NCBI GenBank assembly: GCA_902800435.1
Contig: CADCEQ010000037.1
Span: 1 to 24,586, forward strand
Length of the DNA stretch: 24,586 nucleotides
From: an uncultured Prevotellaceae bacterium
GTDB lineage: Bacteria; Bacteroidota; Bacteroidia; Bacteroidales; Bacteroidaceae
Reading direction: 5' to 3'
The stretch's first letter is position 1, and each line of letters starts with the position of its first letter. Shown one piece after another: positions 15,283 through 21,573 of this stretch. Below the pieces are notes generated by a model. It did not search any database and was not told the origin of the DNA. It was given only the letters and a program-made list of their open reading frames with translations. Position numbers and translations under genes: made by a program.

Positions 15283-16596
15283 ATGAAACCCACACCAATA
15301 AAGAAGGAGATTGTCGACGGACTGATAGCCCAGATGGGCATTCAGGACTTCGCCAAGGCTACCATACGCGAGGTGAAGCAGGTGGCCGCAATGGCCGAGA
15401 AGGAGAGCGGCGTTGAGTTTATCAAGATGGAGATGGGCATTCCCGGACTGCCTGCCGCACAGGTTGGCGTCGACGCCCAGATCAAGGCTTTGCAGGACGG
15501 CATAGCCCACTCTTACCCCGACATTCAGGGCTATCCCGAGCTGAAGCGGCAGGCCTCGCGCTTTGTCAAGGCGTTCATCGACGTCGACGTCAAGCCCGAG
15601 GGCTGCGTCCCCGTCACGGGCAGCATGCAGGGCACGTTTGCCTCGTTCCTCACCTGCTCGCAGGCCGACAAGCGCCGCGACACCGTGCTCTTCATCGACC
15701 CGGGCTTCCCCGTCCAGAAGATGCAGCTGCAGGTGCAGGGCGTCAGCTACAAGACGTTCGACGTCTACGACTTCCGCGGCGAGAAGCTCGGTTCGAAGCT
15801 GGAGAGCTACCTGTCGAAAGGCAACATCTGCGCCATCGTCTACTCCAACCCCAACAACCCGTCGTGGGTCTGCCTGACCGAGCAGGAGCTGCAGACCATC
15901 GGTGAGCTGGCCACCCGCTACGACTGTATCATCATGGAGGACCTCGCCTACTTCGCTATGGACTTCCGTCAGGACCTCTCCGTGCCCTTCGAGCCGCCCT
16001 TCCAGCCCTCGGTAGCACGCTATACCGACAACTACATGCTGCTCATCTCGGGCTCGAAGGCGTTCAGCTATGCCGGCGAGCGCATCGGCGTGGTGTGCAT
16101 CAGCGACAAGCTGTTCCACCGCCACTTCCCCGACCTGGCCGCACGCTACGAGGGACTGCCCTTCGGACTGGTCTTCTCGACCCGCATGCTCTACGCCCTC
16201 TCGTCGGGCACGAGCCACTCGGCGCAGTATGCGCTGGCCGCCATGTTCCGCGCTGCCTGCGACGGCGAGTACAACTTCCGTCAGGAGGTGAAGGTCTACG
16301 GCGACCGCGCCCACCGGCTGAAGGAAATTTTTTGTAAGCACGGCTTCCACATCGTCTACGACCGCGACCTCGACCGTCCTGTTGCCGACGGTTTCTACTT
16401 CACTATCGGCTATCGTGGCATGACCAGCGGCCAGCTGGCTCAGGAACTGATGTACTATGGCGTCTCGGCCATCTGTCTCATCACTACTGGCTCGCATCAG
16501 GAGGGCCTGCGTGTATGTACCTCATTCATTGAGGACCACCAGTACGCACAGCTCGACGAGCGCATGGCCGTCTTTGCTGAGAACAACCCGATATGA
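15283..16596 (+). CDS. PLP-dependent aminotransferase, class I/II
   Basis: This 437-residue fold-type I aminotransferase carries the expected PLP residues: N192 in NPNNPS, D220 and Y223 in MEDLAYF, the Schiff-base lysine K259 in SGSKAFSYAGERIG, and a carboxylate-binding Arg R410 in GLRVCTSF. Because it follows iorA and iorB directly, I infer it transaminates aromatic amino acids to the aryl-pyruvates that Ior consumes; the sequence alone does not fix the substrate. It is somewhat longer than aspartate-type enzymes (about 400 residues), with an N-terminal extension before IKMEMGIPGLP. Its TGA stop overlaps the ATG of mltG (ATGA), indicating translational coupling. Confidence 0.9.
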   Translation: MKPTPIKKEIVDGLIAQMGIQDFAKATIREVKQVAAMAEKESGVEFIKMEMGIPGLPAAQVGVDAQIKALQDGIAHSYPDIQGYPELKRQASRFVKAFIDVDVKPEGCVPVTGSMQGTFASFLTCSQADKRRDTVLFIDPGFPVQKMQLQVQGVSYKTFDVYDFRGEKLGSKLESYLSKGNICAIVYSNPNNPSWVCLTEQELQTIGELATRYDCIIMEDLAYFAMDFRQDLSVPFEPPFQPSVARYTDNYMLLISGSKAFSYAGERIGVVCISDKLFHRHFPDLAARYEGLPFGLVFSTRMLYALSSGTSHSAQYALAAMFRAACDGEYNFRQEVKVYGDRAHRLKEIFCKHGFHIVYDRDLDRPVADGFYFTIGYRGMTSGQLAQELMYYGVSAICLITTGSHQEGLRVCTSFIEDHQYAQLDERMAVFAENNPI

Positions 16597-17618
16597 AAGC
16601 CCTGAAAGCGAAATACCTGCTCGTAGCTGCCGCCGTCTGCCTGCTGGCCATCGTCGGACTGGCCTACTACTTCTTCCTGACGTCGTTCTCGGCGAAGGAT
16701 GAAACCCAGTATGTGTGCATCGACGACGACGACACCATCGACTCCGTGCTCACCAAGCTGCGCCCGGTGGCCTCAGAACACGCGCTGACGGGCTTCTCGA
16801 CGCTGATACGCCACACCGACTACGCTCAGCATCCGCGCACAGGCCGCTACGCCATTGGGCCCAATGAGAGCACGTTTGCGGTCATGCGCAAGCTGAAGAA
16901 CGGCCAGCAGGAGGCGGTGATGCTCACCATCCCCGAGTCGCGCACCATGCAGAAGCTGGCCGCCGTGCTCGGCAGGAAGTTGATGATGGACTCTGTGGAG
17001 ATTGCCGCAGCACTCATCGACGACGCCTACTGCCAGCGCTGGGGCTACGATACCTGCACCATCGCCGCGCTCTTCGTGCCCAACACCTACGAGGTGTACT
17101 GGAACACGACGCTCGACCACTTCATGGAGCGCATGGTGAAGGAGCACGACGCCTTCTGGAACAAGGAGCGCTGCGCCAAGGCCGAGGCCGCCCAGCTGAC
17201 GCCCGACGAGGTCTGCACCCTGGCCAGCATTATCGACGAGGAGACGGCCAACAACGACGAGAAGCCGATGATAGCCGGTATGTACCTGAACCGTCTGCAC
17301 AAGAGCATGGCGCTGCAGGCCGACCCCACGGTGAAGTTCGCGCTGAAGAACTTCGAGCTGCGCCGAATCTATCACGACATGCTGTTCTACGACAGCCCCT
17401 ACAACACCTACCGCAACACCGGCCTGCCCCCAGGCCCCATCAAGATTGCATCGGTGAAGGGCATCGACGCCGTGCTCAACTACGTCCACCACGACTATCT
17501 CTACATGTGTGCCAAGGAGGACTTCTCCGGCACTCACAACTTCGCCGTCAGCTACGCTGAGCACCTGCGCAACGCCGCCCGCTACGCCAAGGCGCTGAAC
17601 GAGCGGGGAATCAAGTAA
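16593..17618 (+). CDS. mltG: Endolytic murein transglycosylase
   Basis: This 341-residue MltG cleaves nascent peptidoglycan glycan strands at the inner membrane and so sets chain length. One N-terminal membrane helix covers about residues 8-30, followed by a periplasmic region. The catalytic YceG domain has LASIIDEET at 210-218 with conserved Glu E217, then GMYLNRLHKSMALQADPTVKFAL and GLPPGPI, all hallmark motifs. The family SGTHNFAVSYAEHL ending is intact. It is coupled to the upstream aminotransferase by a 4-bp ATGA overlap, although the two functions are unrelated. A diverged second copy of its last codons lies 68 bp downstream, hinting at past recombination at this 3' end. Confidence 0.94.
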   Translation: MKALKAKYLLVAAAVCLLAIVGLAYYFFLTSFSAKDETQYVCIDDDDTIDSVLTKLRPVASEHALTGFSTLIRHTDYAQHPRTGRYAIGPNESTFAVMRKLKNGQQEAVMLTIPESRTMQKLAAVLGRKLMMDSVEIAAALIDDAYCQRWGYDTCTIAALFVPNTYEVYWNTTLDHFMERMVKEHDAFWNKERCAKAEAAQLTPDEVCTLASIIDEETANNDEKPMIAGMYLNRLHKSMALQADPTVKFALKNFELRRIYHDMLFYDSPYNTYRNTGLPPGPIKIASVKGIDAVLNYVHHDYLYMCAKEDFSGTHNFAVSYAEHLRNAARYAKALNERGIK

Positions 17619-17635
17619 CACTGACGGTCACATTC

Positions 17636-17695
17636 CGCAACGCCGCCCGCTTCGCCAAGGAGCTGGACGAGCGCCTTGCCGCTACCCGCCAGTAA
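17636..17695 (+). pseudogene. Duplicated mltG 3' tail
   Basis: Positions 17636-17673 match the mltG end at 17568-17605 at 35 of 38 bases. In frame this copy reads RNAARFAKELDERLAATRQ and a TAA, against RNAARYAKALNERGIK and TAA in mltG. It is in a different frame from mltG and has no start, so it is not expressed as a gene. The differences include conservative changes (Y to F, N to D), as expected from a related allele, not a fresh copy. Confidence 0.75.
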
Positions 17696-17696
17696 A

Positions 17697-17725
17697 CGCA
17701 CCGTTTACCGCCGGGTAAAGGTGCG
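17697..17725. repeat. Strong GC hairpin after the mltG tail copy
   Basis: CGCACC pairs with GGTGCG and TTTACC with GGTAAA, 12 bp with a single bulged G and a GCCG loop. No T-run follows, so it is not a standard terminator, though it could protect an mRNA 3' end. CCGCCGGGTAA of its tip recurs at 17730-17740. Confidence 0.6.
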
Positions 17726-17756
17726 ATTGCCGCCGGGTAAGCACCCTCTACCCGCC

Positions 17757-17815
17757 AGGTTAGTCATGCTAATTGGCCTAGTTATGAGTATTAACTGGCC
17801 TGGTTAGTCGAGCAT
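17757..17815. repeat. Degenerate 22-bp tandem repeats, dispersed repeat copy 2
   Basis: Units start at 17757, 17779 and 17801 with 22-bp phasing. The first two end in TAAYTGGCC and the third begins TGGTTAGTC like the first. The first unit and its flank match the minus strand of 11859-11886 at 22 of 28 bases. Confidence 0.5.
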
Positions 17816-17857
17816 ATCCATCTGGCTCTTTTTCTCCGTCGTTTTTCATTTTCTCGC

Positions 17858-18080
17858 GACACCTCCCGTCGAATGTCCGAAACCACGATTCACAAAGGGT
17901 TTTCGCGCTTCTCAGACCTCCCTTGACACCTCCCGTCACCCCTCCCTTCTGACCTCCTGTCTGATTGACGCCTCAGGGAAGTTCAACGGGACCTCAACGG
18001 GAGGTGTCAGCGAGACACCTCCCGTCCCCGAATCCCTTTGTACATCGACGTTTCAGAGAAAAACGGGAGGTTGGGAGGTT
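17858..18080. repeat. Cluster of GACACCTCCCGTC motifs with a perfect hairpin
   Basis: GACACCTCCCGTC occurs exactly at 17858-17870, 17925-17937 and 18014-18026, with partial copies between. The inverted form ACGGGAGGTGTC is at 17997-18008 and a partial one at 18063-18071. The copies at 17997-18008 and 18014-18025 form a perfect 12-bp inverted repeat with a 5-nt loop. It sits 70-290 bp upstream of the protease promoter. Confidence 0.65.
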
Positions 18081-18148
18081 TAAAATGCAACGAGCACCGT
18101 CAAACTCCAAGTTCACCAAGTTCCGCTCAAACTTTTCTGTCATTTTTC

Positions 18149-18179
18149 TTTGGCAGTTCGGAATTATTATTTATCTTTG
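18149..18179 (+). promoter_or_regulatory. Promoter of the aspartyl protease gene
   Basis: TTTG (18149-18152) and TATCTTTG (18172-18179) are spaced by 19 bp, a near-perfect Bacteroidetes promoter. This rules out translation from the in-frame TTG at 18150, which lies inside it. Confidence 0.8.
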
Positions 18180-18227
18180 CCAACAACTTACAAACCATCC
18201 ACAATAGGAATTGAAAGATTGGTAGAA

Positions 18228-19487
18228 ATGATGATAATAAATAGCATTAGGAAAATACTATTAACATGCTTACTGAGTACCTTCTATGGTCAGGTGAGCG
18301 CACAAGACGTGAACAACTGGCTACAGGAACAACTGAATGCTTCTGCTGAATTGCGGCACGTAAACTACGACGAAATGTATGCTAAGGCCATGCTGACAGA
18401 CAAGGGAGTGGATCCACTGATACGCAGTCTGGTCGTCATCGAATATTGTCGTGCGTATGGGCTAGATAGTTTGGCGATTGAAATGGCTGATTATTTGTTA
18501 GAGAAAGCGCCAAACCAACGGATACAAGGTGTTGTAAACTATTTGTTGGACATGAAATACAGGCTGTCGCTGTTGCGTAACCAATATGACGAACTTGAGA
18601 GAATGGCATGCTATATAGACCGCCGATGGCAGGCCAAGCCAAAACTGATGGAACTGGCGAGGCACTGGCATCGGTTAGCGTCAGCGGGCAAGGATATCCT
18701 CCCAGTCAGCATCCAGCGTACGAAGAATGTCGTAGGGTTGGCTTTCGACAGGGATTCCGTTGGACATATTTGCATTGACGCTAAAGTGAATCAAGCAAAG
18801 GGGAATCGCTTCATCGTGGACACGGGTATGATGTCAAGCACGATTTTGTTTCAGAAGTATGCCCGTCAGCTGAATGTCAGGTTGTTACCCGATTCTATTA
18901 GGGCAAGTTCCGCCACACATCCCGATATTGTCTACAGTATGCAGTTAGGCATTGTTGACAGTCTGTGCATTGACGGTATCAAGTTTTACAACCTCCCTGT
19001 ATGGGTGTCCGATGAAGTGGAGGAATACAACTGTACAGGTTTCATCGGTACACCCGACTTAGCCCGACTTGAATATATGGAACTATCACGTGACAGCATA
19101 GTGTTCCGCTATCCATTTCCTAAAAATAAGAAAGAGGCGAACTTCACTATGAATACGGGGGCCAAGGGTGAACGTTGCATCTGTCTACCCTGTAATCTTG
19201 ACGGCCATGAGAGTTCGTTGATTCTCGATACAGGCTCGAATGCTTTTCTTCTACCCCAGCAATTTGCCAATCGTAAAGAAGGATTCTTTGCCGAGGTCGG
19301 TGGTATGAAGATGTGGTTAGAAGCAGGAATGTATGCTCACGGATTCGTTTCCTTTCCCGATTCACGAGGATTTTGGGGACTCCCTCTTCTTTGGTCGTTT
19401 GAGCGTCTTTGCTTCAACTTCCATAATGCGCATGTGGACTACGTTAAGAAGAAAGATGTAGAATATACGGAGTATTTAAATGAATAA
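18228..19487 (+). CDS. Secreted protein with two retropepsin-like aspartyl protease motifs
   Basis: I take the ATG at 18228 (ATG at 18231 is equally possible); the same frame is open back to a TTG at 18150, but the promoter overlaps it. The 419-residue product has a Sec signal peptide with likely cleavage after VSA25. Residues about 26-175 are helical, possibly repeat-like. Two DTG motifs follow: FIVDTGMMSS with D198 and SLILDTGSNAF with D334. Each is followed by a hydrophobic-Gly element (FIGTPDL, FWGLPLL), as in clan AA aspartic proteases. Retropepsins normally dimerise one DTG each; here two lobes seem fused, resembling a pepsin-like arrangement (inference). Codon use is more AT-rich than neighbouring genes, suggesting acquisition. 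A dockerin-like mini-ORF overlaps its end. Confidence 0.8.
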   Translation: MMIINSIRKILLTCLLSTFYGQVSAQDVNNWLQEQLNASAELRHVNYDEMYAKAMLTDKGVDPLIRSLVVIEYCRAYGLDSLAIEMADYLLEKAPNQRIQGVVNYLLDMKYRLSLLRNQYDELERMACYIDRRWQAKPKLMELARHWHRLASAGKDILPVSIQRTKNVVGLAFDRDSVGHICIDAKVNQAKGNRFIVDTGMMSSTILFQKYARQLNVRLLPDSIRASSATHPDIVYSMQLGIVDSLCIDGIKFYNLPVWVSDEVEEYNCTGFIGTPDLARLEYMELSRDSIVFRYPFPKNKKEANFTMNTGAKGERCICLPCNLDGHESSLILDTGSNAFLLPQQFANRKEGFFAEVGGMKMWLEAGMYAHGFVSFPDSRGFWGLPLLWSFERLCFNFHNAHVDYVKKKDVEYTEYLNE

Positions 19488-19575
19488 AGCGGAAGACTAC
19501 CTGAACAACGACGGCTTCGTGAACATGGCCGACGTGACGAAACTTATCGACTACATCTTGGGCAGGACGCAGTAA
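19480..19575 (+). CDS. 31-residue dockerin-like mini-ORF, probably a gene remnant
   Basis: The ATG at 19480 overlaps the last 8 bases of the protease gene in the +1 frame. The 31-residue product contains DYLNNDGFVNMADVTKLIDY and ends LGRTQ, matching one calcium-binding half of a type I dockerin repeat (DxNxDGxVNxxDVxxL), often found at the C-terminus of Prevotella secreted proteins. An in-frame TAA stands directly before the ATG, so it is not fused to the protease. Its GC-rich codons (AAC, GAC, GTG, GGC) resemble the core genes and not the AT-richer protease. It is most likely the surviving 3' end of an older gene. It is less likely a translated peptide coupled to the protease by overlap. Confidence 0.6.
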   Translation: MNKAEDYLNNDGFVNMADVTKLIDYILGRTQ

Positions 19576-19602
19576 TTAGCGGCTAAAGAATCAGCGTTTA
19601 CT

Positions 19603-19637
19603 AAAAAGCGGCATTTCATAAGGGATGTCGCTTTTTT
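19603..19637 (+). terminator. Strong intrinsic terminator
   Basis: Positions 19603-19614 pair with 19625-19636 through 12 bp, core AGCGGCAT/ATGTCGCT with one G-U, and a 10-nt loop. The stem ends in the TTTTTT run. The A-run on the other side means it could act in both directions, though no minus-strand gene needs it. Confidence 0.85.
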
Positions 19638-19658
19638 GCTCTTAAAAGCGGAAAAAGG

Positions 19659-19690
19659 TTTGGCGGTTTCAGGATTTTGCAGTACCTTTG
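19659..19690 (+). promoter_or_regulatory. Promoter of glnS
   Basis: TTTG (19659-19662) and TACCTTTG (19683-19690) are separated by exactly 20 bp, an ideal Bacteroidetes -33/-7 pair. The glnS ATG follows 27 bp later. Confidence 0.85.
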
Positions 19691-19717
19691 CAGCGTAAAA
19701 AAGAAGATAGGTGAAAT

Positions 19718-21472
19718 ATGACAGAGAAAACAACCATTGAGAACGAGGAGAAGCGGTCTGTAAGCTTCGTGGAACAGAAAGTGATTGACGACCTGGCTGC
19801 CGGCAAGAACGGCGGTCGGCTGCAGACGCGATTCCCGCCGGAGCCTAACGGCTACCTGCACATCGGGCACGCCAAGGCCATTGCCATCGACTTCGGACTG
19901 GCCAAGAAATACGGCGGCGAGTGCAACCTGCGCTTCGACGACACGAACCCCGTGAAGGAGGACACCGAATACATTGAGAGCATCGAGCACGACATCAAGT
20001 GGCTTGGCTTTGAGTGGGCCAACGTCTACTACGCCTCCGACTACTTCCAGCAGTTGTGGGACTTCGCCGTATGGCTCATCAAGCAGGGCCGCGCCTACGT
20101 CGATGAGCAGTCGGCCGAGGTGATTGCCCAGCAGAAGGGTACGACGACCTCGCCGGGTACCAACTCGCCCTTCCGCGACCGTCCCGTCGAGGAGAACCTC
20201 AAGTTGTTTGACTATATGAACAGCGGCGAGTGCGAGCCGGGCACGCTGGTGCTGCGCGCCAAGATTGATATGGCCCACCCCAACATGCTGTTCCGCGACC
20301 CGCTCATCTACCGCGTGCTGAACATTCCACACGTGAAGACCGGCTCGAAGTGGAATGCCTACCCGATGTACGACTTCACCCACGGACAGAGCGACTATCT
20401 CGAGGGCGTCACCCACTCGTGGTGTACGCTGGAGTTCGTCGAGCACCGTCCCCTCTACGACCTGTTCGTCACGTGGATGAAGGAATGGCGAGGCGAGACC
20501 GACAACATCGAGGACAACCGCCCGCGCCAGACAGAGTTCAACAAGCTGAACCTGAACTACACGCTGATGTCGAAGCGCAACCTGCTGGCAATGGTCAACG
20601 AGGGTATGGTCAGCGGCTGGGACGACCCCCGCATGCCGACCATCTGCGGTCTGCGCCGCCGAGGCTACTCGCCCGAGAGCATCATCAAGTTCATCGACAA
20701 GATAGGCTACACGAAGCTCGACGCCCTGAACGACATGGCGCTGCTTGAGAGCGTCGTCCGCGACGACCTGAACAGCCGTGCCCAGCGCGTGGCCGCCGTG
20801 CTCGACCCCGTAAAGGTGGTCATCACCAACTACCCCGAAGGTCAGACCGAGATGCTGACCGCCGTGAACAACCCCGAGAACGAGGCCGACGGCACCCACG
20901 AGGTGGAGTTCAGCCGCGAGCTGTGGATAGAGCGCGACGACTTCCAGCAGGTGGCCGAGAAGAAGTTCATGCGTCTGGCCCCCGGCAAGGAGGTCCGCCT
21001 GAAGAATGCCTATATCATCAAGTGCAACGAGGAGAAGGCCTGCGACGTCGACGAGAACGGCAACGTGACCTGCATCTACTGCACCTACGACCCGGAGACG
21101 CGCAGCGGACTGCCCGGCGCCGACCGTAAGATTAAGGGCAAGACGCTGCACTGGGTATCGTGCCACAACGCCGTGAAGGCTGAAGTGCGCCTGTACGACC
21201 GTCTCTGGAAGGTGGAGAACCCGCGCGACGAGATGGCTGCCATCCGCGAGGCACAGCAATGCGACGCCGTGACGGCCATGAAGCAGATTGTGAATCCTGA
21301 CTCGCTGACCATACTCAAGAACTGCTACATCGAGCCGTTTGCCGCTGAGATGAAGCCGCTGAGCTATCTGCAGTTCCAGCGCATCGGCTACTTCACGCCC
21401 GACAGCGACTCGACGCCCGAGCATCCTGTGTTCAACAAGACTGTCGGACTGAAGGATACGTGGAAGAAGTGA
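19718..21472 (+). CDS. glnS: Glutaminyl-tRNA synthetase
   Basis: This 584-residue class I synthetase charges tRNA-Gln with glutamine. The HIGH motif is H48-I-G-H51 within RFPPEPNGYLHIGHAKAI and the KMSKS loop is M284-S-K-R287 within YTLMSKRNLL. CTLEFVEHRPLYDLF and the LRFDDTNP segment are typical of the GlnRS/GluRS group, and the two C-terminal anticodon-binding beta-barrels fit the remaining 230 residues. Length is slightly above the 555 residues of the E. coli enzyme. Having GlnRS means direct charging is available instead of only the amidotransferase route. A textbook promoter precedes it. The gene ends AAGAAGTGA, merging into the GA-rich repeats before the next gene. Confidence 0.97.
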   Translation: MTEKTTIENEEKRSVSFVEQKVIDDLAAGKNGGRLQTRFPPEPNGYLHIGHAKAIAIDFGLAKKYGGECNLRFDDTNPVKEDTEYIESIEHDIKWLGFEWANVYYASDYFQQLWDFAVWLIKQGRAYVDEQSAEVIAQQKGTTTSPGTNSPFRDRPVEENLKLFDYMNSGECEPGTLVLRAKIDMAHPNMLFRDPLIYRVLNIPHVKTGSKWNAYPMYDFTHGQSDYLEGVTHSWCTLEFVEHRPLYDLFVTWMKEWRGETDNIEDNRPRQTEFNKLNLNYTLMSKRNLLAMVNEGMVSGWDDPRMPTICGLRRRGYSPESIIKFIDKIGYTKLDALNDMALLESVVRDDLNSRAQRVAAVLDPVKVVITNYPEGQTEMLTAVNNPENEADGTHEVEFSRELWIERDDFQQVAEKKFMRLAPGKEVRLKNAYIIKCNEEKACDVDENGNVTCIYCTYDPETRSGLPGADRKIKGKTLHWVSCHNAVKAEVRLYDRLWKVENPRDEMAAIREAQQCDAVTAMKQIVNPDSLTILKNCYIEPFAAEMKPLSYLQFQRIGYFTPDSDSTPEHPVFNKTVGLKDTWKK

Positions 21473-21488
21473 GAAGACCCACCCCCGG

Positions 21489-21509
21489 CCCCTCCCTGTG
21501 AGGGAGGGG
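21489..21509. repeat. Perfect 9-bp hairpin within a CCCCTCCCT repeat
   Basis: CCCCTCCCT and AGGGAGGGG pair perfectly around GTG. The element, with its flanks ACCCCCGG and GTGATTACC, lies just after the glnS stop. It has no T-run, and looks like a dispersed intergenic palindrome more than a terminator. Confidence 0.6.
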
Positions 21510-21529
21510 AGTGATTACCTGGAGGGAGT

Positions 21530-21573
21530 GAAGAAGTGAAGAAGTGAAAAGTGAAAAGTGGGGAGTGAAGAGT
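21530..21573. repeat. GAARAGT heptamer tract upstream of the TPR gene
   Basis: Units GAAGAAGT (twice), GAAAAGT (twice), GGGGAGT and GAAGAGT run head to tail. The final unit supplies the first two bases of the GTG start codon of the TPR gene. Confidence 0.75.

Larger units (their letters stand above)
17696..18148. other. Repeat-rich intergenic stretch
   Basis: No gene is supported between the mltG tail copy and the protease promoter. It contains a GC hairpin (17697-17725), degenerate 22-bp repeats (17757-17815), and a cluster of GACACCTCCCGTC motifs in both orientations (17858-18080). The base composition changes towards AT only near 18080, just before the protease promoter. Confidence 0.6.

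Noticed and set aside
17965..18207. 80-codon plus-strand open frame
   Set aside because: It is translated from the GACACCTCCCGTC repeat cluster and runs through the protease promoter.
18150..18227. 26-residue N-terminal extension of the aspartyl protease from a TTG start
   Set aside because: The TTG lies inside the TTTG-N19-TATCTTTG promoter, and the signal peptide begins at the ATG at 18228 or 18231.
21489..21509. Terminator of glnS
   Set aside because: The hairpin is perfect, but no T-run follows and the sequence looks like a dispersed intergenic palindrome.
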